NCBI GenBank assembly: GCA_964477035.1
Contig: CAYZCW010000003.1
Location: forward strand, 186,001-250,000
Reading direction: 5' to 3'
Length of the DNA: 64,000 nucleotides
Origin: SLSG01 sp964477035
GTDB taxonomy: Bacteria; Bacteroidota; Bacteroidia; Bacteroidales; UBA7960
The position numbers were made by a program, and so were the translations under genes. Below are positions 1-7,911 of this stretch, one piece after another; within the stretch, counting starts at the first letter, position 1; every line of letters begins with the position of its first letter. The notes beneath the pieces were generated by a model that did not search any database, had not been told where the DNA came from, and worked only from the letters and a program-made list of their open reading frames with translations.

Positions 1-1
1 G

Positions 2-43
2 CTGGAGCCCCTGCTGCGGCAGCGCGGACTCCTCCGGAATTAG
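2..43 (+). CDS. C-terminal end of an unidentified protein (partial)
   Basis: Reading frame 2 gives thirteen sense codons ending with TAG at 41-43 (tail LEPLLRQRGLLRN). It lies just ahead of a strong hairpin terminator that is shared with the convergent riboflavin synthase gene, which is what a gene end should look like. Nothing in thirteen residues identifies the family. A chance open frame cannot be excluded. Confidence 0.35.
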   Translation: MEPLLRQRGLLRN

Positions 44-70
44 GCGGACCGGACCTCAGGTAACATAAAA

Positions 71-108
71 GCGGCGGGTGCATGGGATATGCACCCGCCG
101 CTTCTTTT
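71..108. terminator. Bidirectional intrinsic terminator
   Basis: A perfect 12-bp stem (71-82 with 90-101) closes a 7-base loop. It is followed by a T-rich tract on the plus strand (102-108), and by four T's on the minus strand (67-70 read in reverse). It sits between a plus-strand gene end and the 3' end of riboflavin synthase and can serve both. Confidence 0.88.
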
Positions 109-122
109 ACCGGGGCAGCCCC

Positions 123-731
123 CTATTTTTTTGCAGCAAAATGCTGCTCCAGAAGACGTGCCACATACTTGCCGATGATATCGAATTCCAGGTTCACCAC
201 CGAACCGGGACGGAAGTTGCGAAAGTTGGTCACCTCGTATGTGTAGGGAATGATGGCCACAGAGAAGATGTTGGGCAATGAATCGACCACGGTCAGGCTG
301 ACCCCGTTCACCGAGATCGATCCTTTTTCCACCGTGATGTTCTTCGGACCCGGGTCATACTCGAACCAGAACTTCCAGCTACCGTCCAGCTCCTCCACCC
401 GGGTGCATACTGCGGTCTGGTCGACATGGCCCTGGACGATATGCCCGTCAAGCCGCCCGTCGATCCGGGTACAGCGCTCCAGGTTCACATCATAGCCCAC
501 CTCCCAGGTGCGCATATTGGTTTTATCGAGCGTTTCCTGAATGGCCGTCACCGTATACTGTTTCTTTTGCCTGTCCACCTTGACCGTAGTCAGGCAGACC
601 CCGTCATGCGACACGCTCTGGTCCACTTTCAGTTCTTCGGCAATGGGGGTTTCGATGGTGAAATGAATGTTGCCCCTGTCGCGTTCGATGGCAACCACCT
701 TCCCCATGGTCTCAATGATTCCTGTAAACAT
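123..731 (-). CDS. ribE: Riboflavin synthase, alpha subunit
   Basis: It converts two 6,7-dimethyl-8-ribityllumazine molecules to riboflavin, the last step of riboflavin synthesis, in the cytoplasm. The 202-residue product starts with the family-typical MFTGIIE and contains two lumazine-binding repeats. The second begins near the GHIVQGHVD segment, and NGVSLTV is also characteristic. The open frame extends 32 codons further upstream to 827, but those residues do not resemble the family, and MFTGIIE is the invariant N-terminus, so 731 is chosen as start. It ends against a bidirectional terminator. The 171 bases upstream, up to the Lrp gene, show no clear promoter. The product name is secure. 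Confidence 0.95.
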   Translation of the reverse strand: MFTGIIETMGKVVAIERDRGNIHFTIETPIAEELKVDQSVSHDGVCLTTVKVDRQKKQYTVTAIQETLDKTNMRTWEVGYDVNLERCTRIDGRLDGHIVQGHVDQTAVCTRVEELDGSWKFWFEYDPGPKNITVEKGSISVNGVSLTVVDSLPNIFSVAIIPYTYEVTNFRNFRPGSVVNLEFDIIGKYVARLLEQHFAAKK

Positions 732-902
732 CGTGTAAATAATAGTTTTAGGTTTATACATTCCTTTCCGGCCGGTAAGGACACCGGCTCCTGTTTCATC
801 CCCCCAAACCGGGTGCAGGGAAACCACCGGCTAAGGTAATGTTTTCCCGGGGCAATTGCCAGCAGCGGAGCGGCGGCAGGGTCCGGCTCCCGGGTAACCG
901 GA

Positions 903-1397
903 TCATTCGTAATGAGACACGCTCCCTTCCCTCACCGGCAACTCCCTCATGAATCCCTTCTCCAGGGAAATAAAGGTTTCGGTGGCTGTCACCTCGGGGA
1001 TGACCTGGATCCGTTCCACGATCACTTTTTTGAGGTGCTCGTTATTCTTGGTGAAGATTTTCACAAACAGGGAGTATTTCCCCGTGATGTGGTGGCATTC
1101 CACAATCTCCTGGATCTCCATGATCTGCTGGAAAACCATCTGGTGGGTTGAGGTGCTGCTCAGGTTCAGCTGGATGCCGATGAATGCACAGGTCTGATAA
1201 CCCAGGCCCTTGGGGTTCAGAACCATCCTTGACCCGTCAATGATATTGGCCTCGGAGAGCTTCTGTATCCGCTGGTGAACGGCCGCTCCGCTGATGCCGC
1301 ATTTGCGGGCCACCTCCAGAAAGGACATCCTGGCATTGCCTGTCAGGAGTTCCAGTATTTGGCGGTCGGTTTTGTCTATTGTGTACCCTTTATCCAT
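903..1397 (-). CDS. Lrp/AsnC-family transcriptional regulator
   Basis: This is a 164-residue DNA-binding regulator. An N-terminal winged HTH (about residues 4-60; TDRQILELL, then VARKCGISGAAVHQRIQKL) is followed by the alpha-beta RAM/AsnC ligand domain (about 65-150) that binds amino acids and mediates oligomerisation. The frame is open to 1412, but MDKGYTIDKTDRQIL is the usual family start, and a -7 element at 1426-1433 would leave only a few bases of leader for the upstream ATG. It is divergent from a methionine gamma-lyase-like gene across 158 bases. The inference is local control of that gene and autoregulation in response to an amino acid, possibly methionine. Confidence 0.92.
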   Translation of the reverse strand: MDKGYTIDKTDRQILELLTGNARMSFLEVARKCGISGAAVHQRIQKLSEANIIDGSRMVLNPKGLGYQTCAFIGIQLNLSSTSTHQMVFQQIMEIQEIVECHHITGKYSLFVKIFTKNNEHLKKVIVERIQVIPEVTATETFISLEKGFMRELPVREGSVSHYE

Positions 1398-1425
1398 CTG
1401 ATAAAAATACAAATAATAATTTTTT

Positions 1426-1433
1426 CAAAATTA
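1426..1433 (-). promoter_or_regulatory. Candidate -7 promoter element for the Lrp gene
   Basis: On the minus strand this reads TAATTTTG, a perfect match to the Bacteroidota TAnnTTTG -7 box, about 29 bases before the chosen start. No TTTG -33 box occurs at the 19-base distance. The nearest TTTG copies (1460-1467) are 26 or more bases away. Confidence 0.4.
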
Positions 1434-1518
1434 GACAATTAATTTCATTAATCGTAATTCAAACAAAGGGTAAACTAAAAATATTTTTCCAATACCTCCC
1501 AATTCCATTTAATATTAA

Positions 1519-1526
1519 TATTTTTG
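1519..1526 (+). promoter_or_regulatory. Candidate -7 promoter element for the methionine gamma-lyase-like gene
   Basis: TATTTTTG matches TAnnTTTG exactly, 29 bases upstream of the ATG, in an AT-rich divergent intergenic region. No good -33 box is visible, as would suit a promoter helped by an activator such as the divergent Lrp-type protein. Confidence 0.42.
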
Positions 1527-1555
1527 TCGGATAAACCACAAAAAATCAGCCAGCC

Positions 1556-2743
1556 ATGACTTTCGATCCAGCCAGCAAAATCCAGGACCTGCTCCAGTTC
1601 GGAGAGTTTGGAGATGTAAACCCTTCCATCACCGATTCGGCCACCTACACCTTTATGGAGGCCAAAACCATGGTGGATACCTTTCACGGGGAACAGGAAG
1701 GATGTTTTCTGTACTCCCGGCACTGGAACCCTTCCAATAAATACCTGGCCGATGCCATCGCCGCCATGGAGGGGACCCCGGCCGCCTGGGTGACCGCCTC
1801 CGGGATGGGTGCCATCACCACCAGCATACTGCAACTGTGCAATGCGGGAGACCATATTGTCTCCAGCATCACCACCTATGGCGGGACCTTTGCCTTTCTG
1901 GCCAACTACCTCAAAAAATTCAACATAGAAGTCAGTTTTGTGGACATCACCAAGATGGATCAGGTAGAAAACGCCATCCGGCCCAACACCCGCATGATCT
2001 ACACCGAGTCGATGACCAACCCCCTGTTGCAGATATCGGACCTGCCGGCCCTGTCAGAAATCGCCCGAGGCCATGGCATCAAGCTGGTGGTGGACAACAC
2101 CTTCACCCCCATGATGATCGCCCCGGCCAGGCTGGGTGCTGATGTTGTTGTATACAGCATGACCAAGTTCGTGAACGGCAAGAACGACTGTGTGGCGGGC
2201 GCCATCTGTGCCGACGAGGAATTCATTGCCGCCCTGGCCGACGTCAATACGGGTTCCGCCATGCTCCTGGGACCCGTCCTGGATCCCCTGCGCTCGTCTT
2301 CCATCCATAAAAACCTGCACACTTTGCACATCCGGATGAAGCAGCACAGCCACAACGCCCTGTTCCTGGCCAGGAAATTCGAGGAGGCAGGGTTCCGGAC
2401 CATTTATCCCGGATTGCAATCCCATCCACAGCATGACCTGATGAAGGCCCTGATGCACCCCGATTTCGGGTTCGGCGGCATGATTGCCATCGACTTGGAA
2501 ACCAGCGAAAAGGCATCAAAGCTCATGGAAAAGATGCAGGTAAACGGGGTGGGCTACCTGGCCGTCAGCCTGGGGTACTTCAAGACCTTGTTCAGCAACT
2601 CAGGGAAAAGCACCTCCAGCGAGGTTCCTGAGGAGGTGCAGAAAGAGATGGGCTTGTCGGAAGGGCTCATCCGTTTCAGCGTCGGACTGGACCATGATGT
2701 GGCAAGAACCTGGGAAAAAATCAGGCATTGCCTCGGCCAATAA
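1556..2743 (+). CDS. megL: Methionine gamma-lyase-like PLP enzyme (Cys/Met metabolism family)
   Basis: A fold-type I PLP enzyme of 395 residues, the usual length of the trans-sulfuration family. The PLP lysine is K204 in YSMTKFVNG. Typical segments are LYSRHWNPS near 54, TASGMGAITT near 82, VVDNTF near 177 and the C-terminal IRFSVGLDH. The family includes methionine gamma-lyase, cystathionine beta/gamma-lyases and O-acetylhomoserine sulfhydrylase, and sequence inspection alone does not settle which. Methionine gamma-lyase cleaves methionine to methanethiol, ammonia and 2-oxobutyrate. The divergent Lrp regulator supports an amino-acid catabolic role. No clear terminator follows directly. Confidence 0.85.
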   Translation: MTFDPASKIQDLLQFGEFGDVNPSITDSATYTFMEAKTMVDTFHGEQEGCFLYSRHWNPSNKYLADAIAAMEGTPAAWVTASGMGAITTSILQLCNAGDHIVSSITTYGGTFAFLANYLKKFNIEVSFVDITKMDQVENAIRPNTRMIYTESMTNPLLQISDLPALSEIARGHGIKLVVDNTFTPMMIAPARLGADVVVYSMTKFVNGKNDCVAGAICADEEFIAALADVNTGSAMLLGPVLDPLRSSSIHKNLHTLHIRMKQHSHNALFLARKFEEAGFRTIYPGLQSHPQHDLMKALMHPDFGFGGMIAIDLETSEKASKLMEKMQVNGVGYLAVSLGYFKTLFSNSGKSTSSEVPEEVQKEMGLSEGLIRFSVGLDHDVARTWEKIRHCLGQ

Positions 2744-2894
2744 AAAAAACTTTCGTTTTTTCGATTTCTTTTGGTTTTTTTTCATACATTTAAAAACAAT
2801 TTGGAAGTTTTTGAGTTTTCCTGATAGCAACAGTTCATTTGGTTTTTTTGTATTGCGTTTTAATTCGGAAGACAAGTCAAGGGAAGAAACCTTC

Positions 2895-2978
2895 ATGTTG
2901 TTGTTTTGGTTAGTTGATTGGTGGCCCCGGAGCATGATATGGTCCGGGGTTTTTTCTGGGGCATGCAAAGACCGGTAG
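2895..2978 (+). CDS. Candidate Trp-rich leader peptide ahead of the TonB receptor
   Basis: A 27-codon open frame starts at ATG 2895 and stops at TAG 2976-2978. It contains four Trp codons (2907-2909, 2919-2921, 2922-2924, 2940-2942), two in tandem. The tandem pair ends one base before the 5' arm of an intrinsic-type hairpin (2925-2949) whose T-run ends at 2955. The frame overlaps the start of the receptor gene (2963) in another register. A purine-rich AAGGGAAG lies about 10 bases upstream. This geometry resembles ribosome-mediated attenuation, because a ribosome stalled at the Trp pair would cover the hairpin. There is no homology support, so chance is a real alternative. Confidence 0.3.
   Translation: MLLFWLVDWWPRSMIWSGVFSGACKDR
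2925..2955 (+). terminator. Terminator/attenuator hairpin in front of the TonB receptor
   Basis: CCCCGGA (2925-2931) pairs with TCCGGGG (2943-2949) and is followed by six T's. It lies about 180 bases after the methionine gamma-lyase gene and only 7 bases before the preferred receptor start. It could be the end of the upstream transcript or an attenuator in the receptor leader. Confidence 0.6.
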
Positions 2979-5473
2979 AACGCATTTCTTTTTCTCTTTT
3001 CAGAACCCCGGGGGGTTATTTCCTGAGGGTTTTTGTTTTCCTGGGGGCCTGTCTTTCCCTGGCGGGCCATCCGGAACTGTGCGGGCAGCCCGCCTCCATG
3101 CCGGGTGTATCTCCCACCGGAGAGAGCCGGGAAGCAACCACACAGCCATCCGTCCGGCATACCATCAGCGGGTATGTCTACGAGCAGGGAAGCCGTGAAA
3201 GCCTCATCGGGGTGCACGTCCTGGTCGCGGGCACCCGGATGGGCACCACCACCAATCAATATGGGTTTTACTCCATCACCCTGCCGGCAGGAAGCCACAC
3301 ACTCATTTTCTCCTATGTCGGTTACCGGCCGGTGGAAACAAGTCTGGAGCTGGCCGGGAACCAGCAACTGGACAGGGAGCTCACACCCGCCCTGGAGTTG
3401 TCCGGGGTGGAGGTCAGCGGGGAATTGGCAGAACGCATCAGCCGGTCGCTGCAGATGTCGCGAATCGACCTGCCGGTGGCCCAGACCCTTGCCATTCCCG
3501 CCCTGCTCGGGGAAAAAGACCTGTTCAAGGTGCTCCAGCTTTTGCCCGGGGTGCAGAAAGGACAGGAGGGCACCTCCGGGTTTTATGTGCGCGGGGGAGG
3601 GCCCGATCAGAACCTGGTCATCCTGGACGACGCCACCGTCTACAACGCAAGCCATTTGTTCGGTTTCTTTTCCATCTTCAACGGGGATGCCATCAAGAAT
3701 GTGCAGCTTTACAAGGGGGGCTTCCCGGCCAGGTTCGGGGGACGGCTTTCTTCTGTTTTGGATATCAGCATGAAAGACGGCAGCAGGGAAAAGATCCAGG
3801 GTGAAGCCGGGCTGGGGCTGGTCTCCAGCCGCCTCACACTCGAAGGACCCATCCAGCGGGACCGGTCTTCCTTCCTGTTGTCCGGGAGGAGGACTTATAT
3901 CGATGCCCTCATCATGCCTTTTATGGATCCCGACGAAAGGGGCGGCTACTTTTTTTACGACCTGAACCCCAAGGCCAATTACGACATCGACCGCAACAAC
4001 CGCTTGTATGCCAGCGGCTATTTCGGACGGGACAAGTTTTTCTTTCGGTCGGCCGGGGACATGAACTACCGGGACGAAGGCGGCATGTTCTGGCAAAATG
4101 CCACCACCACCCTCCGCTGGAACCACCTGTTCAACGACCGCCTGTTCGCCAACCTTTCTTTCGTTTACAGCGACTATACCCTGAAAATCTACATGGAGGA
4201 ACGCCACAACGAGGACCGGTTTGACCTCTCGTATTCTTCCGGCATTGAAGACCTCGGGCTGAAATATGACCTGAGCTGGAGCCCCTCACCCAACCACCTT
4301 GTGCGGGCCGGCCTGCAGACCACTTACCACCGGTTCACCCCCAGTGCCGTCGTCCTGCAGGATGATTATGCCGGGGAGAACATCCATGAGGTCGAAACGA
4401 TCCGGGTGCTGGAATCGGGGCTCTACCTGGAGGATGAGATCAGGCTGGGGGACCGCGGCATGGTGCATCCCGGAGTCCGGATCAGCCACTTCCTCCACGG
4501 GGCAAAAAGTTACTTCAAGGCCGAGCCAAGGCTCTCGCTCCTGTATTTTTTGCGGCCGGATTTTTCCTGGAAGGGATCCTTCGCGTCCATGAACCAGTAC
4601 GTACACCTTCTGAGTTCTACCGGCATCGGGCTGCCCACGGACCTGTGGATTCCCTCTACCCGCAACATCCCCCCGCAATCGACCTGGCAGGTGGCCACGG
4701 GCCTTGCCAAAGACTTTCCGGAGCCCGGCCTGGAGTTGTCCCTGGAAGCCTATTACAAGGAGTCGCGCAATACCGTTGGGTACCGGCCGGGGGCCTCCTT
4801 CCTGCTGATCGGGGACCCTTCGGGAGCTGAGCAGTTCAGCTGGGAGGACAACATCACGGCCGGTGAGGGATGGTCTTACGGCCTGGAACTGTTCCTTCAG
4901 AAAAAAACGGGACGGTTCAGCGGCTGGGCCGGCTATACTCTTTCGTGGACCCGGTTGCGGTTCGATGACCTCAACCAGGGGGACCCCTTTTTCGCCCGCT
5001 ACGACCGGCGACACGATCTTTCGCTGGTCGGCATCTGGGAAGTCAGGCAGGGAACCACCCTCTCGGCCACCTGGGTCTATGCCACGGGCAATGCCATGAA
5101 CCTCCCGGTGGCGGAATACGAATGGGTCACCCACGATCCCTGGGGAAGCGGGGAGGCCGGCAGCCTGTTGCCCGGGGCGGTGAGCGGAACCCCTTTTGCC
5201 ATTTATCCCTGGAGTTATGTCAACGATTACGGCGACATGAATGCCTTCCGGGCCGCCTCCTACCACCGCCTGGATGTGGGGGTACAGTTCCACCGGCAGG
5301 CCACTTTGTTCGGACATCCCGTGGAACGGACCATCGAGGTGAGTGTATACAACCTGTACAACCGCAAGAATCCCTTTTTCTACTTCATGGAAGGGGGCCC
5401 CAACAGGCGGCAGCTGAAACAGGTCACCCTCTTCCCCATCATCCCTTCAGCCTCCATCAGCATCAAATTCTGA
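2963..5473 (+). CDS. TonB-dependent outer-membrane receptor with carboxypeptidase-like domain
   Basis: An 836-residue outer-membrane transporter that would use TonB energy to import a ligand. A basic/hydrophobic signal segment (about 1-42, ending near HPELCG) is followed by a CarboxypepD_reg-like repeat (about 60-145; ISGYVYEQG, LIGVHVLVAGT). Next is the plug domain (about 165-265; LLPGVQKGQEG, FYVRGGGPDQNLVILDDATVYN), then the beta-barrel to a C-terminal aromatic residue in SASISIKF. The frame is open from 2918, but starts at 2918 or 2939 would place the terminator hairpin inside the coding region. The ATG at 2963 precedes the signal peptide directly and is preferred. The DUF4249 lipoprotein gene follows after 4 bases. 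The ligand is unknown. Confidence 0.9.
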   Translation: MQRPVERISFSLFRTPGGYFLRVFVFLGACLSLAGHPELCGQPASMPGVSPTGESREATTQPSVRHTISGYVYEQGSRESLIGVHVLVAGTRMGTTTNQYGFYSITLPAGSHTLIFSYVGYRPVETSLELAGNQQLDRELTPALELSGVEVSGELAERISRSLQMSRIDLPVAQTLAIPALLGEKDLFKVLQLLPGVQKGQEGTSGFYVRGGGPDQNLVILDDATVYNASHLFGFFSIFNGDAIKNVQLYKGGFPARFGGRLSSVLDISMKDGSREKIQGEAGLGLVSSRLTLEGPIQRDRSSFLLSGRRTYIDALIMPFMDPDERGGYFFYDLNPKANYDIDRNNRLYASGYFGRDKFFFRSAGDMNYRDEGGMFWQNATTTLRWNHLFNDRLFANLSFVYSDYTLKIYMEERHNEDRFDLSYSSGIEDLGLKYDLSWSPSPNHLVRAGLQTTYHRFTPSAVVLQDDYAGENIHEVETIRVLESGLYLEDEIRLGDRGMVHPGVRISHFLHGAKSYFKAEPRLSLLYFLRPDFSWKGSFASMNQYVHLLSSTGIGLPTDLWIPSTRNIPPQSTWQVATGLAKDFPEPGLELSLEAYYKESRNTVGYRPGASFLLIGDPSGAEQFSWEDNITAGEGWSYGLELFLQKKTGRFSGWAGYTLSWTRLRFDDLNQGDPFFARYDRRHDLSLVGIWEVRQGTTLSATWVYATGNAMNLPVAEYEWVTHDPWGSGEAGSLLPGAVSGTPFAIYPWSYVNDYGDMNAFRAASYHRLDVGVQFHRQATLFGHPVERTIEVSVYNLYNRKNPFFYFMEGGPNRRQLKQVTLFPIIPSASISIKF

Positions 5474-5477
5474 TTCC

Positions 5478-6437
5478 ATGAGACTTCATAACCATCCGAC
5501 GAAAATTAAAAGAAGGCAGGTCCCGGGCAGCGCCCTTCTGCTCTGGCTGTTTCTGGGCTGGCTTTGCGTGCCGGCAGGCTGCGTGGATGTGGTCACCGGG
5601 ATCGACTTCCCGGAACAGGATCCCAGGGTGGTGGTGCATGGATTTATTTCTCCGGCAGACACCGCCGTGCAGGTCAGGCTGACCTGGTCGAACCCCACCG
5701 GGGCCGGAACCCGAAGCGACAGCATCCGGACCATCCCCGGCGCCACCGTGCGCATTGCAGGGGAAGGGCAGGCCCCTGTAAACCTGGTCTATCACCCGGA
5801 AAAACAGGTCTATGCCGTCCCGGCATCCGCCTTTCCGATCAGGGAGGGACAGCAATACTCTCTGGAGGTGCTGGTCCCCGGGCAGGAACCGATCCACGCC
5901 AGCTGCAGCATTCCCCCTTCCAACCGGAGCCTGGAGCTTACCGGCTTCATGGCGGAAGAAGTGGAACCGGGCCTCCTCTGGCGCTATGAACTGGAATACC
6001 GTTTCACAGACGGCCCCGGGGAAGGGGAGCGCTTCTATGCCCCTTCGGCCTGGCTGGGTGAAACCTGGTTTGTGTTCGGAGAGGATACCATGAGTATGGG
6101 CATGCAACGCTTCCGCCCATTGTCGGGAGAATCTTTCCTTTCCAATGGCGGACGCGGGGGACGGCATTTTGTGCAACGGGCAGAGAACTATGTTCACCGG
6201 TGGGAGTGGCAGGAAACCTGGCAGGCCGATACGCTGTACCTCCTGCTGTTGTCCACGGATGAACATTATTACCGCTACCACAGGGACCTGGAGTATTACT
6301 CCCCGGATAATCCCTTCGCGGAGCCCGCGCACATCCATTCGAATATCAGGGGCGGGCTGGGCGTGTTTGCCGGATTCAGCCGGCACGAACTCCGCCTGCC
6401 CGTCCCTGCCCCGGAAGTTTCCGGGGAAACGCCCTGA
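5478..6437 (+). CDS. DUF4249-family outer-membrane lipoprotein
   Basis: A 319-residue protein with a basic N-terminus, a hydrophobic stretch (about 18-32) and a lipobox ending VPAGC at Cys35, so a lipoprotein is expected. The following region (ITS-like beta-rich segments, RLTWSNPTG, PGATVRIAGEG) matches the DUF4249 type. In Bacteroidota, DUF4249 proteins commonly accompany TonB-dependent receptors carrying a carboxypeptidase-like domain, as here. The gene starts 4 bases after the receptor stop, so co-expression is very likely. A role as surface partner of the receptor is an inference; the ligand is unknown. It ends 16 bases from the convergent peptidase gene with no terminator visible. Confidence 0.82.
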   Translation: MRLHNHPTKIKRRQVPGSALLLWLFLGWLCVPAGCVDVVTGIDFPEQDPRVVVHGFISPADTAVQVRLTWSNPTGAGTRSDSIRTIPGATVRIAGEGQAPVNLVYHPEKQVYAVPASAFPIREGQQYSLEVLVPGQEPIHASCSIPPSNRSLELTGFMAEEVEPGLLWRYELEYRFTDGPGEGERFYAPSAWLGETWFVFGEDTMSMGMQRFRPLSGESFLSNGGRGGRHFVQRAENYVHRWEWQETWQADTLYLLLLSTDEHYYRYHRDLEYYSPDNPFAEPAHIHSNIRGGLGVFAGFSRHELRLPVPAPEVSGETP

Positions 6438-6453
6438 TACGTGACCTGCCGTC

Positions 6454-7839
6454 TTAGGACTGGATCTGTTCCAGCTCCTCGATCGTTTTGGGAATGGGCC
6501 GGCCGATCAGTCGCTGACCCGTGCCGGTCACCAGGATGTCATCCTCCAGGCGCACCCCGCCGAAACCAAGGTACTCACGAACCTTCCCGTAATTGATGAA
6601 TTCGGTAAACTTTCCTTCCTTTTCCCACTGGTCGACCAGGGCGGGGATGAAATAGATGCCCGGCTCCACCGTCAGCACGAAGCCTTCCTGCAGCCTGCGG
6701 CCCAGACGGAGGAAAGCCGTGCCGAATATGTCGGAACGTTTGAATTCCTCGTCATACCCCACGTAGTTCTCTCCCAGGTCCTCCATGTCGTGCACATCCA
6801 GGCCCATCATGTGACCGAGCCCGTGGGGCATGAACAGGGCGTGGGCACCACGGGCCACGGCCTCGCCGATGTCGCCTTTCATCAGGCCCAGGTCCTTCAG
6901 CCCGTTGCCGATGATGCCGGCCGCCAGGAAGTGAATGTCGCGAAAGGGCACCCCGGGCTTGACGGCTTCAATGGCCCTGACCTCGGCGTCCAGTACGATC
7001 TGGTAAATTTCCTTCTGCCGTTGGCTGAACTTGCCCCCGACCGGCATGGTCCGGGTGTTGTCGGTGGCATAGTGCATGGCGTTTTCACAGCCGGCATCCA
7101 CCAGGAGCAGGTCTCCCTGCTTGAGCTGGTGGCCGTGGTAATGGTTGTGCAGGGTTTCCCCGTGCACGGTCAGGATGATGGGGAAGGAATGCATGCCGCC
7201 CCCGGCGCTGGCGATCCCTTCCATGGTCCCGGAGATCTGGTACTCATAGACCCCGGGTCTGGCCATCTTCATCGCGGTGGTGTGCATCAGCCAGGCGGTT
7301 TCCATGGCCTTTTCGAGTTCGGCCACTTCCTGGGCTTCCTTGACCGAACGCAGGGCCACCACCCCCCGGATCAATTCTGCCGATGCCTTGCCTGCCTGCT
7401 CCGCCGGGGGAATTCCCAGCATCTGGTCCAGCAGGATCTTGGTCTCGGCCCTGTAAGGGGGTAAAAAGTGGATGGTCCGTCCGGCCTTGCGGGCCTGGTC
7501 CAGCACCTCCTGAAGCCGGGAAAAGGGTTCCGAACGGCCCACCCCGACCCGTTCGGCCTTTTCACGGACCAGGGGCTGGGGGCCCATCCAGATGATATCC
7601 TCCAGGGTCACGTCGTCCCCGAACAGGATCTCTTCGCCGCTTTCCACATCCAGCACACCCGCCATGCCCTGGTGGTCGATCCCGAAAAAGTACAAAAAGC
7701 TGCTGTCCTGACGGAAGCGGTAGGTGTTGCCACGGTAGTTCATCGGCACATCCACGTTGCCGAGCAACAGGACAAGGCCTTCTTTCACGGATTTTTTCAG
7801 TTGTTCTCTGCGCTTTTGATAGGTTTCCTTGCTAAACAT
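6454..7839 (-). CDS. Aminopeptidase P-type M24 metallopeptidase (Xaa-Pro aminopeptidase)
   Basis: A 461-residue cytoplasmic peptidase that removes the N-terminal residue before proline. An N-terminal creatinase-like domain (about 1-170) precedes the pita-bread M24 domain. All five dimetal ligands can be assigned: Asp in LLVDAGCE, Asp in ATDNTRT, His in HGLGHMMG, Glu in TVEPGIYF and Glu in RLEDDILVT. It is the second of two tandem, clearly paralogous M24 genes read in the same direction. The upstream paralogue ends 65 bases away, with a heptamer repeat array in between. Confidence 0.92.
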   Translation of the reverse strand: MFSKETYQKRREQLKKSVKEGLVLLLGNVDVPMNYRGNTYRFRQDSSFLYFFGIDHQGMAGVLDVESGEEILFGDDVTLEDIIWMGPQPLVREKAERVGVGRSEPFSRLQEVLDQARKAGRTIHFLPPYRAETKILLDQMLGIPPAEQAGKASAELIRGVVALRSVKEAQEVAELEKAMETAWLMHTTAMKMARPGVYEYQISGTMEGIASAGGGMHSFPIILTVHGETLHNHYHGHQLKQGDLLLVDAGCENAMHYATDNTRTMPVGGKFSQRQKEIYQIVLDAEVRAIEAVKPGVPFRDIHFLAAGIIGNGLKDLGLMKGDIGEAVARGAHALFMPHGLGHMMGLDVHDMEDLGENYVGYDEEFKRSDIFGTAFLRLGRRLQEGFVLTVEPGIYFIPALVDQWEKEGKFTEFINYGKVREYLGFGGVRLEDDILVTGTGQRLIGRPIPKTIEELEQIQS

Positions 7840-7862
7840 AATGGTATGGATATTTAATGGTT

Positions 7863-7911
7863 GTACTTGGTATTGGGTGATGGCTGTTGGCTGTTGGCTG
7901 ATGGCTATTGG
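7863..7911 (-). repeat. Heptanucleotide tandem repeat, seven units
   Basis: Read on the minus strand this is seven consecutive 7-base units: CCAATAG, CCATCAG, CCAACAG, CCAACAG, CCATCAC, CCAATAC, CCAAGTA (49 bases). The first unit contains the TAG stop of the upstream M24 gene in its last three positions. A second array of the same consensus, length and orientation relative to its gene lies at 21083-21131. Confidence 0.85.

Noticed and set aside
2600..4207. A 535-codon minus-strand open frame opposite the TonB receptor and the end of the methionine gamma-lyase gene
   Set aside because: It is a shadow of GC-rich coding sequence; composition is Gly/Pro/His/Gln rich with no motif, and the plus-strand genes have clear family signatures.
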